From Vibrio sp. 99-70-13A1 (GTDB lineage: Bacteria; Pseudomonadota; Gammaproteobacteria; Enterobacterales; Vibrionaceae): a DNA stretch of 64,000 bases. Positions 1-9,338 of the stretch are shown here, one piece after another; positions within the stretch are counted from its first letter, which is position 1, and each line of letters begins with the position of its first letter. The notes under the pieces were generated by a model. The model saw nothing but the letters and a program-made list of their open reading frames with translations, was not told where the DNA came from and ran no database searches. The stretch lies in assembly GCF_013114625.1 (NCBI RefSeq), contig NZ_VTXD01000006.1, forward strand, positions 1 to 64,000, read 5' to 3'. The translations under genes and the position numbers were made by a program.

Positions 1-35
1 ATATTATCTTTTGATTTATCGCTGTGTGAGGAAGT

Positions 36-1661
36 ATGAAATTAAAAACGCAAGCTTATCTATTATCCACCGTAATACTCGCGGCACTACTTGTCTTAAC
101 CGCTACAGGCCTTTGGACCTTAAGAGTTGCAAGTGACATGGACAATAAAGCCCGTGTAACAGAACTTTTTAAAAGTGCGTATAGCATCTTAACTGAAGTT
201 GAGAAAATGGCTATTGATGGCACGCTAGAAGAAGACCAAGCAAAACAACTGGCGACTCGCCTACTTCGCAACAACATCTACAAAGATAATGAATATGTTT
301 ATGTTGCAGATGAAAACATGACATTTGTAGCAACACCACTAGATCCACAGTTACACGGCACAAGCTTTAATGATTTTAAAGATGGCGACGGAAACAGTGT
401 TGGTCAGCTAATCGAAAGAGTACTAGGTAATAGAACGGGTCAAATAGTTGAATACACATGGACTCAAAAGCTACCAGACGGAACCATCGAAGAAAAATTA
501 TCAATAGCTGAAAAGACCCCACACTGGGGCTGGGTTGTTGGTACTGGTATTGGCTTTAATGAAGTGAATGCACGTTTTTGGTCTACCGCACAATGGCAGT
601 TGTTTCTCTGCTTAGTGATTGCAGCCGTTATCCTAACCAGCTTAATTGTTTCAATTAAGCGCATGCTTGCTTTATTGGGTGGTGAACCTAAAGATGTACG
701 CGAAGCAGTACAAGCGGTGGCTCAAGGTAAAATACAAACTTCTTTTGATACAGAGGCAGTACCTGGAAGTATCTACCAAGCGGTACAGCAAATGAGTTTG
801 TCACTGGCAGATCTCGTTTCAAACCTAAACACTTCAATGCTTGCACTACGCTCTGAATTACACAGTGTTGAGTCACGTGCCGGTTCTATTGCACAACTGA
901 CAGATACTCAGCAGCAATCCACTGAAATGATCGCTACTGCAATGACTGAGATGGCATCTTCTGCCAATAATGTTGCAGACTCTGCTGGTGATACAGCAAG
1001 AAACACAGATGAAGCAGATAAGCAAAGCCAACATACTCAGCAGCTAATTCATAACACCGTGGATAATATTCAAGGATTGGCAAGCCAACTCAACACAGCA
1101 AGTGATGCAGTTGCTGATTTAGGCAATGATGTAAATAACATCGTGAAAGTGCTTGATGTGATTGGTGACATTGCCGAGCAAACTAACCTACTCGCGCTAA
1201 ATGCAGCAATTGAAGCAGCCAGAGCGGGTGAGCAAGGCAGAGGCTTTGCTGTTGTAGCTGATGAAGTTCGAAACCTAGCGGGTAGGACTCAAGCAAGCAC
1301 TAAAGAAATTCAATTGATGATCAATAACCTTCAAGAAGGCTCACGAAACGCAATTCAAACTATGGGTGTATGTGCTGAAACCAGTCAAAGCACAGTGACG
1401 GAATCTCAAAACGCTTCAGAAGCTCTCCAACAGATTGTTGTCGCTCTTGAGTCCATTTCTTCAATGAGTCATCAAATCGCGACAGCAGCAGCAGAACAGA
1501 CGCAAGTAAGTGATGATATTTCGAAACGTATTAATATGATTGAAGAAAGTGGTAACCAATTAAGTGATGTGGTGACAGAAAGCCATAACAGTACTCAAAC
1601 TCTAGCCTCACTTTCGAATGAGCTTGAAAACTGGGTTAATCGATTTGAAGTGAAGCATTAA
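36..1661 (+). CDS. Methyl-accepting chemotaxis protein with Cache sensor
   Basis: A transmembrane chemoreceptor that would pass ligand binding to the CheA/CheW array at the inner membrane. Residues 1-30 form the first membrane segment. A periplasmic single-Cache-like domain follows (about 35-185; YVYVADEN early, GWVVGTGIG late, as in sCache_2). A second membrane segment lies near 188-208, then a HAMP-like linker with LLGGEP, then the signalling helices. The highly conserved hairpin tip ([20 protein letters not shown]) starts near residue 379. The protein ends EVKH, so no CheR-tethering pentapeptide is seen. A GAGGAAGT ribosome site sits directly before the ATG. The gene stands alone with its own terminator. 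The ligand cannot be predicted from sequence; small carboxylates are common for this sensor class. Confidence 0.96.
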   Translation: MKLKTQAYLLSTVILAALLVLTATGLWTLRVASDMDNKARVTELFKSAYSILTEVEKMAIDGTLEEDQAKQLATRLLRNNIYKDNEYVYVADENMTFVATPLDPQLHGTSFNDFKDGDGNSVGQLIERVLGNRTGQIVEYTWTQKLPDGTIEEKLSIAEKTPHWGWVVGTGIGFNEVNARFWSTAQWQLFLCLVIAAVILTSLIVSIKRMLALLGGEPKDVREAVQAVAQGKIQTSFDTEAVPGSIYQAVQQMSLSLADLVSNLNTSMLALRSELHSVESRAGSIAQLTDTQQQSTEMIATAMTEMASSANNVADSAGDTARNTDEADKQSQHTQQLIHNTVDNIQGLASQLNTASDAVADLGNDVNNIVKVLDVIGDIAEQTNLLALNAAIEAARAGEQGRGFAVVADEVRNLAGRTQASTKEIQLMINNLQEGSRNAIQTMGVCAETSQSTVTESQNASEALQQIVVALESISSMSHQIATAAAEQTQVSDDISKRINMIEESGNQLSDVVTESHNSTQTLASLSNELENWVNRFEVKH

Positions 1662-1754
1662 TGCTCTTGTGATTTAAAATTACATCAATACTGGATTATG
1701 CCGACTTAAGTGACCAAGGTCGGCTAACCTACTCCCAACAATCCACCATAAACT

Positions 1755-1789
1755 AAAAAAGACCTCACCATTTCTGGCGAGGTCTTTTT
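1755..1789. terminator. Bidirectional intrinsic terminator between MCP gene and uppP
   Basis: GACCTC-a-CC / TGG-c-GAGGTC stem flanked by an A-run on the left and a T-run on the right, so it can serve both the chemoreceptor gene (+) and the convergent uppP (-). Confidence 0.85.
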
Positions 1790-1854
1790 GTTTATATTCA
1801 TTTTAGAGCAGGCTCTAATCCATTTGAGGAGAAGACTTTCTTACTAAAAACTAA

Positions 1855-2661
1855 TTATTGAGTACTAATCAAAAAGGCGAATAAACCAATACCAAGTAGT
1901 AATCGGTAGATCACAAATGGTGTCATGCCCATACGCGAGATAAGCTTCAAGAAGAAATGGATACAAATATACGCACTAATAAATGAAACGACGATACCCG
2001 CCAGAAGCACACCAGCATCTATCACCTCACCACTAGTAACAAGCTTTAAGCCTAAATAGCCACCAGCAAGTGTAATGATTGGAATTGACATCAGGAACGA
2101 GAAACGAGCAGCCGCTTCACGAGTAAAGCCAAGGTAAAGAGCCGCAGTAATTGTCGCGCCTGAACGAGACGTACCCGGGATAATCGCCATAGCCTGAGCT
2201 AGACCAATAAACAAAGCTTTCTTCCAACCGGCTTGGTATTCATCATCACGTAGTGAAGCGTTCTTATCTACCCACCACAACAACAAACCAAAGACGATGG
2301 TCGTCGTTGCAATGACCCATGCACTACGTAAGTAGATCTCAATGATATCTTTCATCAGAAGACCGAAGATACAAGCAGGAATCGTAGCCAGAATAATAAG
2401 CCAGGCTAGCTTCGCTTCTTTACTTCTATCGCCTTTAAATATTGAGGCGAAAAACGCACTAAGTAGCGATACCACTTCTTTTCGGAAGTAAATAACAACT
2501 GCAGTTAGCGTACCCACATGAACGGCCACATCAAATGCTAAGCCTTGATCTTCCCAACCCAATACCGCAGAAGGCAAGATCAAATGTGCCGAACTCGAGA
2601 TCGGCAAAAATTCGGTAAAGCCTTGTACCAAAGCCAAAATAAACGCTTCAAAATAACTCAT
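1855..2661 (-). CDS. uppP: Undecaprenyl-diphosphatase UppP (BacA)
   Basis: Integral membrane phosphatase that removes one phosphate from undecaprenyl diphosphate, recycling the lipid carrier for peptidoglycan and O-antigen synthesis; overexpression gives bacitracin resistance in E. coli. The 268-residue length fits the family. The N-terminal motif [12 protein letters not shown] (QxxxE at 13-17, His26) and the second motif [10 protein letters not shown] (162-171, Arg166) are the two family signatures that build the active site. About eight hydrophobic helices are visible. It lies 14 bases downstream of folK and in the same direction, so folB-folK-uppP probably form one transcript. Confidence 0.97.
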   Translation of the reverse strand: MSYFEAFILALVQGFTEFLPISSSAHLILPSAVLGWEDQGLAFDVAVHVGTLTAVVIYFRKEVVSLLSAFFASIFKGDRSKEAKLAWLIILATIPACIFGLLMKDIIEIYLRSAWVIATTTIVFGLLLWWVDKNASLRDDEYQAGWKKALFIGLAQAMAIIPGTSRSGATITAALYLGFTREAAARFSFLMSIPIITLAGGYLGLKLVTSGEVIDAGVLLAGIVVSFISAYICIHFFLKLISRMGMTPFVIYRLLLGIGLFAFLISTQ

Positions 2662-2675
2662 TACTTACCTTTAAA

Positions 2676-3158
2676 TTATAATTTTATGTCTACTACAGAT
2701 AAGGAATCTAAATGTTCCATTTTCTGCCATATTTCACTGACGGTTCGTCCGTCTTGCGGGATCACTCTCGCAGGACAGAGATCATAAAGTGGTTGTGTTA
2801 CAAAAGGATATTTAAAAATATCACTTCGAGGTAATTCTGGAGAATGTTTGGAAACCACATCACCAAAGAGCACAATATCAAGATCAAGGGTACGATCTTG
2901 TAGCTTATGCGCATTCTCCGACCGACCCCATTTAAACTCTATTTTACGCAGTTCGTGTGAAAATTCAGTCAATGATAGTGAAGTTTCAAGTTCTATAACG
3001 AAGTTATAAAACGCATGGCTGTCAAAACCAACTGGCTCGCAGTGGTAAATCACCGAACAGCGAAGGTTTCTTCCAAGGGAGTTTAATTCAGCCCACGCCG
3101 CTTTTGCATGCTTATCTCGATCTATGTTGGTTCCGACACCAACATAGGCAAGTGTCAC
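2676..3158 (-). CDS. folK: FolK-like 6-hydroxymethyl-dihydropterin pyrophosphokinase, divergent
   Basis: Homologue of FolK (HPPK), which transfers pyrophosphate from ATP to 6-hydroxymethyl-7,8-dihydropterin in folate synthesis. Visible family residues: Asn52, Glu74, Arg79, Arg89 and the Mg-binding Asp92 and Asp94 in RTLDLDIVLFG. Against E. coli FolK, aligned from memory without gaps in this part, several ligand-contact positions differ: the WGP before the RTLDLD block is LQD, the PHY block is PRS, and the following Arg is Tyr117. Vibrios usually carry a second, canonical folK elsewhere, so this may be a specialised or weakened paralogue. The start overlaps the folB stop by 4 bases (ATGA), meaning translational coupling. 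The family call is secure; catalytic activity is uncertain. Confidence 0.85.
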   Translation of the reverse strand: MTLAYVGVGTNIDRDKHAKAAWAELNSLGRNLRCSVIYHCEPVGFDSHAFYNFVIELETSLSLTEFSHELRKIEFKWGRSENAHKLQDRTLDLDIVLFGDVVSKHSPELPRSDIFKYPFVTQPLYDLCPARVIPQDGRTVSEIWQKMEHLDSLSVVDIKL

Positions 3159-3514
3159 GCCTGACCTCGTTCGATAACCACACCAACGGATTTAGCTTGA
3201 GGTACGGCTCCCGGTTTCGCTAAGCGAATTTTGATCCAAGGAACTGAAAATTGCTCCATGATTAATTCAGCAATTTCTTCCGCTACACGCTCAACCAACA
3301 GGAATCGTCCATTTTCAATATGATCCAATACCAAAGTACTGACTTTCGAGTAATCAAGGGCATCAACCACGTCATCGCTTTTGCCTGCTGGTCGGTTGTC
3401 ATGCGCCATTTCAATATCAAGAACAAGCTTTTGCTTAATTTCTTGTTCCCAATCGTAGACACCAATTGTCGTAATTACTTCTAGCTGTTCAATGAAAACT
3501 TTATCCAGAGCCAT
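3155..3514 (-). CDS. folB: Dihydroneopterin aldolase FolB
   Basis: Converts 7,8-dihydroneopterin to 6-hydroxymethyl-dihydropterin plus glycolaldehyde, the step before FolK. The protein starts MALDKVFIEQLEV and has the family pattern GVYDWEQE, DYSKV, LVERVAEEIAELI and a basic strand ending VGVVIERG; about 119 residues, the usual size. I chose the internal ATG at 3514 because an AGGA ribosome site precedes it; a frame reaching 3544 is longer but has no conserved extension. It is first in the folB-folK-uppP group and divergent from plsY, as is common in gammaproteobacteria. Confidence 0.95.
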   Translation of the reverse strand: MALDKVFIEQLEVITTIGVYDWEQEIKQKLVLDIEMAHDNRPAGKSDDVVDALDYSKVSTLVLDHIENGRFLLVERVAEEIAELIMEQFSVPWIKIRLAKPGAVPQAKSVGVVIERGQA

Positions 3515-3674
3515 GACTTGTCCTTTTAGAGGTCGGATACCCAAATGAGGGAAAAAAACGTATTATTTACAGGATTAGAGATATGATATCAATTACTCTT
3601 GGATAAAGCATTGACTCTTAAATAAAGCGTTACTTTCCAAGTGTTAAAACTTATTACCCTGTTTAAGGACAAAC

Positions 3675-4271
3675 ATGACCCCTTTAGCACTCATTATGAT
3701 TATTGCAGCCTACTTACTGGGTTCAATCTCTAGTGCTGTCTTAATTTGCCGTGTCGTCCGTTTGCCAGACCCTAGAACGGTTGGATCAAATAACCCAGGC
3801 GCGACCAATGTGTTACGTATGGGTGGGAAATATGCGGCCGCATCAGTGCTTCTTTGTGACATGCTGAAAGGAACGATCCCAGTTTGGCTAGGGTACTTCC
3901 TGAATATTGATGCCGTTATTCTTGGTGTCATTGCCATCGCTTCCTGCTTAGGTCATATGTATCCCCTTTTCTTCCACTTTAAAGGTGGAAAAGGTGTCGC
4001 AACGGCCTTGGGTGCCATCGCTCCGATAGGTTTAGATCTAACAGGAATGATCATGGCGACATGGTTAATCATTGCTTTTATATTTCGATATTCTTCTCTC
4101 GCTGCAATTGTAACCGTATTACTTGCTCCGTTTTATGCGTGGTTAGTTAAACCACAGTACACCTTGCCAGTCGCTATGCTTTGCTGCTTGATTGTCTTGC
4201 GACATCATCAAAACATTCGCCGCTTAATTGATGGAAGCGAACCAAAAATTGGACAAAAAAAATCAGCTTAG
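3675..4271 (+). CDS. plsY: Glycerol-3-phosphate acyltransferase PlsY
   Basis: Inner-membrane enzyme that moves an acyl group from acyl-phosphate to sn-glycerol-3-phosphate, the first step of phospholipid synthesis. The three family motifs are visible: GSISS near residue 16, [12 protein letters not shown] at 37-48, and [18 protein letters not shown] at 92-109. Five or more hydrophobic segments and 198 residues match the family. TAAGGACAAAC supplies the ribosome site before the ATG. It is transcribed away from folB across a 160-base spacer that must hold both promoters. It ends in a basic tail (KIGQKKSA). Confidence 0.96.
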   Translation: MTPLALIMIIAAYLLGSISSAVLICRVVRLPDPRTVGSNNPGATNVLRMGGKYAAASVLLCDMLKGTIPVWLGYFLNIDAVILGVIAIASCLGHMYPLFFHFKGGKGVATALGAIAPIGLDLTGMIMATWLIIAFIFRYSSLAAIVTVLLAPFYAWLVKPQYTLPVAMLCCLIVLRHHQNIRRLIDGSEPKIGQKKSA

Positions 4272-4454
4272 TACATGATCATTAGCCTATTAACTTGTTA
4301 GAAAAGGTATTTCTACATGAGTTAAATATTGGAGCTAATGAAACAACAGATACTAAACTGATTTTTATTACGCTCAACCACACTAAAATAATCAAGATGA
4401 TTGGTTGATGCTCTTAATGGTTAACAGTTAATGGCTAGTAGCTAGGTAACCATT

Positions 4455-5270
4455 CTAACCGTAAACTTTCGCTAAAAAGGTTTCGAGCATATCTGTTACA
4501 AATTCTGGTTGTTCTAAGTTGCTGATATGTCCTGCCTTTGGAATTTGCACAAGTTCACTTCCAGTGATGCAATCATGCATTAAGTAAGACTCTAAAACTG
4601 GTCTTGGCTTATCTTCTTGTCCAACAGCCACTAAAACAGGTAAAGCAAACTGCTCAACCGTATCAATTAGATCTCGTCGCCCAAAGACCATACGCCCAAT
4701 TCGTGCAACTTGCTCTGCATGCTCACCCTGTATTTTAGATAGAGTTTGTGCAAAATCATCAACCAGACCAGGGTTACCTGTTTGTGCATCATTAGCAAAA
4801 AATAATGGAACAACAGCATCAACAATAGGTTGAGGAACCGATTTAAGTTGTTCAATACCAGCTAACATTTCAAAATATTTAGCATGGGCAACTTCTGGCT
4901 CTAGGCCTACAAATGTATCCATCAGCACTAAAGATTTGACGCGAGAAGGCGCTAACGCCGTTAACTCGGTTCCCCACATGCCACCAACAGATAGACCTAT
5001 AATAGAAAAATCTTGGATCTCTAAATGATCTAATAAAGACAGAATATGCTGGGCATAGTCTTTTAAGTTACGCATAGCTGTAGGGGCTGATTCAGAAGAG
5101 CCATGAGACCATAAGTCAGGCACGATACAGCGATAGGATTGACTAAGAGCTTCAATCTGAGGTAGCCACATTTTGCTATCCCAAAGGTAACTATGACCTA
5201 AAACTAAAACAGGTCCTTCACCTTGGTCGACATAGGTCATTGTCTGATTGTCTATCGTAAACTTTTCCAT
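4455..5270 (-). CDS. Alpha/beta-fold hydrolase
   Basis: Probable serine hydrolase of unknown substrate, 271 residues, no signal peptide, so cytoplasmic. The catalytic triad is readable: nucleophile Ser94 in GLSVGGMWG, acid Asp220 in VGQEDKP, and His248 in KAGHISNLEQP. The oxyanion-side motif LGHSYLWDSKMW sits near residues 24-35. The overall layout resembles the 3-oxoadipate enol-lactonase/BioH-like group, but no neighbouring catabolic genes point to a specific reaction. It has its own spacer on both sides and AAGAGAA before the ATG. Function beyond hydrolase is not supported. Confidence 0.9.
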   Translation of the reverse strand: MEKFTIDNQTMTYVDQGEGPVLVLGHSYLWDSKMWLPQIEALSQSYRCIVPDLWSHGSSESAPTAMRNLKDYAQHILSLLDHLEIQDFSIIGLSVGGMWGTELTALAPSRVKSLVLMDTFVGLEPEVAHAKYFEMLAGIEQLKSVPQPIVDAVVPLFFANDAQTGNPGLVDDFAQTLSKIQGEHAEQVARIGRMVFGRRDLIDTVEQFALPVLVAVGQEDKPRPVLESYLMHDCITGSELVQIPKAGHISNLEQPEFVTDMLETFLAKVYG

Positions 5271-5296
5271 TTCTCTTCCTACTTTCTTTACCTAAC

Positions 5297-5324
5297 AAAA
5301 CGGTCGCTATAAGAGCGACCGTTT
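5297..5324 (-). terminator. Intrinsic terminator after tsaD
   Basis: Inverted repeat CGGTCGCT / AGCGACCG with A-run upstream and T-run downstream in + sense. On the minus strand it lies about 75 bases beyond the tsaD stop. Confidence 0.75.
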
Positions 5325-5343
5325 AGAAATACATGGACATTAG

Positions 5344-5388
5344 TGCATCAGTAAATAATGCATCAGCAAATAAAACACCAGTAAAAAT
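5344..5388. repeat. Degenerate 15-bp tandem repeat, three units
   Basis: Units TGCATCAGTAAATAA, TGCATCAGCAAATAA and a decayed third copy beginning AACACCAGTAAA, immediately beyond the tsaD stop codon. The first two copies differ at one base. Confidence 0.7.
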
Positions 5389-5396
5389 TCAAACTG

Positions 5397-6413
5397 TTAT
5401 GCCACTGGCTCTAGCTGGTCAATAGGCCAACGAGGTGTAGCGTGGACAGATAAATCTGCCACTTCGCCATTTTTAAGGCGTTGCATTCCTGCATAAGCGA
5501 TCATCGCACCATTATCGGTACAAAACTCAGTGCGCGGGTAATACACCTCACCACCAATTTTGTTGGCAAGCGCTTCAAGCTCTACACGTAACTGCTTATT
5601 TGCACTTACGCCGCCTGCAATCACTATACGTTTCATGCCTGTCTGTGCCAATGCGCGCTTACACTTGATTACCAAGGTGCCACACACAGCTTCTTGGAAC
5701 GCATAAGCAATGTCAGCACGAGTTTGCTCATCGTCATCATTTGCTCGAATAGTATTTGCAGCGAATGTTTTAAGACCAGAAAAGCTCATGTCTAAACCAG
5801 GGCGATCTGTCATTGGACGTGGGAATTTAAAACGACCAGGAGTGCCTTTTTCAGCCAATCGAGACAGCAATGGTCCACCTGGGTAATCTAGCCCCATCAA
5901 CTTAGCTGTTTTATCAAAGGCTTCACCAGCGGCATCATCAATAGACTCACCTAAAATTTTATACTCACCAATCCCCTTCACTTCTACCATCATGGTGTGA
6001 CCACCAGAAACCAGCAGAGCAACAAATGGGAATGGTGGTGGGTTATCTTCTAACATCGGAGCAAGCAAGTGACCTTCCATGTGGTGAACAGGCACTGCAG
6101 GCACACCCCAAGCGTAAGCAATACTGCGCCCAATCGTTGCACCAACAAGCAATGCACCGACTAAACCAGGTCCAGCAGTGTAAGCCACACCATCAATATC
6201 TTTTGACGTCAGATTAGCTTCAGCCAATGCCGCTTTAATCAGTGGGATGGTCTTTTTTACGTGATCACGCGATGCAAGCTCTGGAACCACACCACCATAG
6301 TCAGCGTGCAGCTTAACTTGACTGTATAATTGATGAGAAAGCAGCCCCTGCTCATCATCATAAATTGCGATTCCTGTTTCATCACAAGAGGTTTCAATAC
6401 CAATAATGCGCAT
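5397..6413 (-). CDS. tsaD: tRNA N6-threonylcarbamoyladenosine transferase TsaD
   Basis: Transfers threonylcarbamoyl from TC-AMP to A37 of ANN-decoding tRNAs, working with TsaB and TsaE. The ASKHA fold signature starts [14 protein letters not shown]; metal ligands His111 and His115 are in VHHMEGH; SGGHTMM and GGVSANK follow. I set the start at 6413, giving 338 residues like E. coli TsaD (337). An upstream extension to 6485 (beginning MFEELRQG) is open but not family-like. It is divergent from rpsU, the standard arrangement in enterics and vibrios. Confidence 0.97.
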   Translation of the reverse strand: MRIIGIETSCDETGIAIYDDEQGLLSHQLYSQVKLHADYGGVVPELASRDHVKKTIPLIKAALAEANLTSKDIDGVAYTAGPGLVGALLVGATIGRSIAYAWGVPAVPVHHMEGHLLAPMLEDNPPPFPFVALLVSGGHTMMVEVKGIGEYKILGESIDDAAGEAFDKTAKLMGLDYPGGPLLSRLAEKGTPGRFKFPRPMTDRPGLDMSFSGLKTFAANTIRANDDDEQTRADIAYAFQEAVCGTLVIKCKRALAQTGMKRIVIAGGVSANKQLRVELEALANKIGGEVYYPRTEFCTDNGAMIAYAGMQRLKNGEVADLSVHATPRWPIDQLEPVA

Positions 6414-6671
6414 AATTTTCTCGGCACGCTTTCGTCTAAAATGGGAAATTAGCGCAATATTACCCTGCCTAAGCTCTTCAAACAAATATTGTACAGACTA
6501 TAATCGACAAAGTGCTTTACAAAGCCACTGTGATCGGATTAAAATTCCGCACCATTTTTGATCAAGCTGGTTAATGGCCAAACGCGAATAGAGAGTTAGC
6601 TCGATGGGTAACTTCTCTGATTTGGTACTGAGTAACCAGCGATAATGAATAACCCCTGAGGTGAAAGGCAT
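6414..6671 (+). promoter_or_regulatory. tsaD/rpsU divergent promoter region and rpsU leader
   Basis: No gene seen. A TATAAT hexamer at 6499-6504 is a possible -10 for the rpsU-dnaG-rpoD cluster, which would give a leader of about 160 nt; its -35 (TTCAAA, 6477-6482) is poor. No clear LexA box of the kind known before E. coli rpsU is visible. A GAGGTGAAAGGC ribosome site precedes rpsU. Confidence 0.4.
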
Positions 6672-6887
6672 ATGCCAATAGTTAAAGTACGTGAAAACGA
6701 ACCGTTCGACGTTGCACTACGTCGTTTCAAGCGCTCTTGTGAAAAAGCAGGTATCCTTTCTGAAGTGCGTCGTCGTGAGCATTACGAAAAGCCAACTACA
6801 GTTCGCAAACGCGCTAAAGCAGCAGCTCAAAAGCGTCACGCTAAGAAGCTAGCTCGCGAAAACGCACGTCGCGTTCGTCTGTACTAA
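6672..6887 (+). CDS. rpsU: 30S ribosomal protein S21
   Basis: Small, very basic 71-residue ribosomal protein of the 30S platform, needed for normal initiation. The sequence starts [20 protein letters not shown] and ends in a lysine/arginine-rich tail ([14 protein letters not shown]), matching S21 along its whole length. It is first gene of the classical rpsU-dnaG-rpoD macromolecular-synthesis cluster, with the YqeY-like gene 25 bases downstream. Confidence 0.98.
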   Translation: MPIVKVRENEPFDVALRRFKRSCEKAGILSEVRRREHYEKPTTVRKRAKAAAQKRHAKKLARENARRVRLY

Positions 6888-6912
6888 TAACTTAATCCAT
6901 AAGGACTGAGTT

Positions 6913-7356
6913 ATGGCTCTTATTGAACAACTCAAAGAAGAGCAAAAATTAGCGATGAAAGCCAAGGACAAACCGCGCCTTGGCACTATCCGCTTAGCTC
7001 TTTCAGCAATTAAGCAACGTGAAGTTGACGAACGGATCACTCTGAACGACGACGACATCATTGCTATATTAGTTAAAATGGTTAAGCAACGTCGCGATTC
7101 TGTTGCTCAATATGAATCAGCAAATCGTCAAGATCTTGCTGACGTGGAAAAAGCAGAAATTACTGTACTTGAAGGCTTTATGCCTCAACCGTTAACAGAA
7201 GAAGAAGTTATTGCACTACTTGATAGCGCAATCGCGGAAGCTCAACCTACGGGCATGCAAGACATGGGTAAAGTAATGGCTATCTTGAAACCACAAATTC
7301 AAGGGCGTGCAGATATGGGTAAAGTTAGTGGTTTAGTTCGTTCTAAACTCGCTTAA
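6913..7356 (+). CDS. GatB/YqeY domain-containing protein
   Basis: A 147-residue helical protein of the YqeY family, related to the tRNA-binding tail domain of GatB amidotransferase. Visible pattern: KDKPRLGTIRLALSAIKQREVD, then DVEKAEITVLEGFMPQPLTEEE and a C-terminal GRADMGKVSGLVRSKL that matches the family's end motif. The role in cells without GatCAB is unknown; tRNA binding is an inference. It sits between rpsU and dnaG, the usual vibrio arrangement, and is followed by a terminator that would lower read-through to dnaG. Confidence 0.92.
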   Translation: MALIEQLKEEQKLAMKAKDKPRLGTIRLALSAIKQREVDERITLNDDDIIAILVKMVKQRRDSVAQYESANRQDLADVEKAEITVLEGFMPQPLTEEEVIALLDSAIAEAQPTGMQDMGKVMAILKPQIQGRADMGKVSGLVRSKLA

Positions 7357-7372
7357 TCCCAAATCAAATTGC

Positions 7373-7410
7373 AACAAGCCGTGCAATCCTTTGGAAAGCA
7401 CGGCTTGTTT
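7373..7410 (+). terminator. Terminator between yqeY-like gene and dnaG
   Basis: AACAAGCCGTGC / GCACGGCTTGTT, a 12-base perfect stem ending in TTT. As in E. coli, an internal terminator upstream of dnaG would keep primase expression low relative to S21. Confidence 0.75.
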
Positions 7411-7488
7411 GTATCTATAGCCTATTCAATTATCACTAATACCTAACTATTATCTACTCCTCTAGTTAGTGCTTTTTTCTAAGGTTTT

Positions 7489-9240
7489 ATGGCAGGACAC
7501 ATCCCGCGTAGTTTCATCGATGATCTCCTAGCGCGTCTCGACATTGTCGATATTGTGGACGCACGCGTGAAACTTAAGAAAAAAGGCAAAAACTATGGTG
7601 CTTGTTGTCCATTCCACAACGAGAAGACCCCTTCTTTCAGCGTAAGCCAAGAAAAACAGTTTTATCACTGCTTTGGTTGTGGCGTGCATGGCAATGCTAT
7701 CGACTTCATTATGGAGTTCGAACGTCTCGACTTTGTTGAAGCTATAGAAGAACTAGCGTCATATCTCGGATTAGAAGTCCCTCGCGAACAGCGTAGCGGC
7801 GCTATCACAACAGCACCCCGAGCTAATTCAGAACAAAAGCGTAACCTCTATGATTTAATGGAGGGGATTAGCCAATTTTATCGTTCTCAACTAAAATTAT
7901 CGGCTAACAAACCAGCAATTGAGTATCTCAAGAACCGAGGTTTATCAGGCGAGATTGTCCAGAAGTTTGGTATAGGCTATGTCGCTGATGAATGGGACTT
8001 AGTTCGAAAGAACTTTGGTCAGCAGAAAGATGCTCAAGACATGCTCGTCACTGGCGGCATGTTAATTGAAAACGATAAAGGCAACCGATACGACCGCTTT
8101 CGTGGTCGGGTTATGTTTCCAATTCGAGACCGACGTGGCCGCGCTATTGGCTTTGGTGGGCGAGTATTGGGTGATGGTACACCTAAATACCTTAACTCAC
8201 CTGAAACTCCGATCTTTCATAAAGGTAAAGAGCTATACGGGCTTTATGAAGTCCTACAAGCATATCGTGAACCGCCTCAAATATTAGTCGTTGAAGGCTA
8301 TATGGATGTAGTCGCTCTGGCTCAATATGGTGTAGATTACTCGGTCGCATCATTAGGTACATCAACTACTGGCGACCATGTTCAAATGCTATTTCGCCAA
8401 ACAAATACCGTAGTGAGTTGCTACGATGGTGACCGAGCAGGTAAAGAAGCCGCATGGCGCGCATTAGAAAATTCATTGGAATACCTGAAGACAGGTAATA
8501 CTTTGAAATTTTTGTTCTTACCTGATGGCGAAGACCCAGATAGTTATATCAGAGAAAATGGGAAAGAAGCGTTTGAGCATTTAGTTCAGAATGCAACTCC
8601 TCTTTCTACCTACTTATTTGATAACTTGATTGAACTGCATCAGCTTAATCTAGGGACAAATGAAGGGAAGTCTGCACTGCGCGCTCATGCCAGTGCCATG
8701 ATAAATAAAATTCCAGACAGTTATTTCCAAGAATTATTAGAGAAATTACTGGATGAAAGAACTGGTTTTGATAACCAATTAAGAAGAACAAGAAACCACA
8801 ACCAAGGTAATAAACCTCAACCTCATAAAGAGTTGAAGCGAACACCAATGCGAGAGGTTATTGCTTTGCTTATTCAAAATCCGAGCTATGCTGATATGGT
8901 ACCGGATTTATCAAGTGTGAAAGAGCTTGCTCTCCCAGGGTTAAGTTTATTAACAGAAGTACTTGATAAGTGCCGTTCGAATCCCCATATCAACACGGGT
9001 CAATTATTAGAACATTGGCGCGATAGTAAAAATGAGACACTTCTGTCTCGTCTTGCGAGTTGGGAGATCCCCCTCGATGAAGACAATCAAGAAGATATAT
9101 TTTTAGACTCATTGGACAATATACTTGCCCAGTGCGTGGAAAAACAAATTGAAAATCTACAAGCTAAAGCAAGAAGCATCGGTTTATCAGCCGAAGAAAA
9201 AAGGGAGCTGCTAGCACTTATGCTAGATTTAAAAGCGTAA
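7489..9240 (+). CDS. dnaG: DNA primase DnaG
   Basis: Makes RNA primers at the replication fork. The N-terminal CHC2 zinc finger uses Cys40, His43, Cys61 and Cys64. The catalytic core contains the TOPRIM acidic residues in EGYMD (from Glu269) and CYDGDRAGKEA. The C-terminal part (about 440-583) corresponds to the DnaB helicase-binding domain. Length 583 matches gammaproteobacterial primases (E. coli 581). It lies between the internal terminator and rpoD in the macromolecular-synthesis cluster. The linker near 430-445 is basic and low in complexity (RNHNQGNKPQPHKELKR), as expected before the helicase-binding domain. Confidence 0.98.
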   Translation: MAGHIPRSFIDDLLARLDIVDIVDARVKLKKKGKNYGACCPFHNEKTPSFSVSQEKQFYHCFGCGVHGNAIDFIMEFERLDFVEAIEELASYLGLEVPREQRSGAITTAPRANSEQKRNLYDLMEGISQFYRSQLKLSANKPAIEYLKNRGLSGEIVQKFGIGYVADEWDLVRKNFGQQKDAQDMLVTGGMLIENDKGNRYDRFRGRVMFPIRDRRGRAIGFGGRVLGDGTPKYLNSPETPIFHKGKELYGLYEVLQAYREPPQILVVEGYMDVVALAQYGVDYSVASLGTSTTGDHVQMLFRQTNTVVSCYDGDRAGKEAAWRALENSLEYLKTGNTLKFLFLPDGEDPDSYIRENGKEAFEHLVQNATPLSTYLFDNLIELHQLNLGTNEGKSALRAHASAMINKIPDSYFQELLEKLLDERTGFDNQLRRTRNHNQGNKPQPHKELKRTPMREVIALLIQNPSYADMVPDLSSVKELALPGLSLLTEVLDKCRSNPHINTGQLLEHWRDSKNETLLSRLASWEIPLDEDNQEDIFLDSLDNILAQCVEKQIENLQAKARSIGLSAEEKRELLALMLDLKA

Positions 9241-9338
9241 CCCTACTTGGCTAGTCAGAAATCAATCAATTTGTTAGAATTTACGGTTTGCATCAAAAAT
9301 GCAACGTCCTTCACCAGACCTGAAGTTGGATATCATCT

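Noticed and set aside
6414..6485. N-terminal extension of TsaD beginning MFEELRQG
   Set aside because: The ASKHA signature begins at the ATG at 6413, and that start gives the family length.
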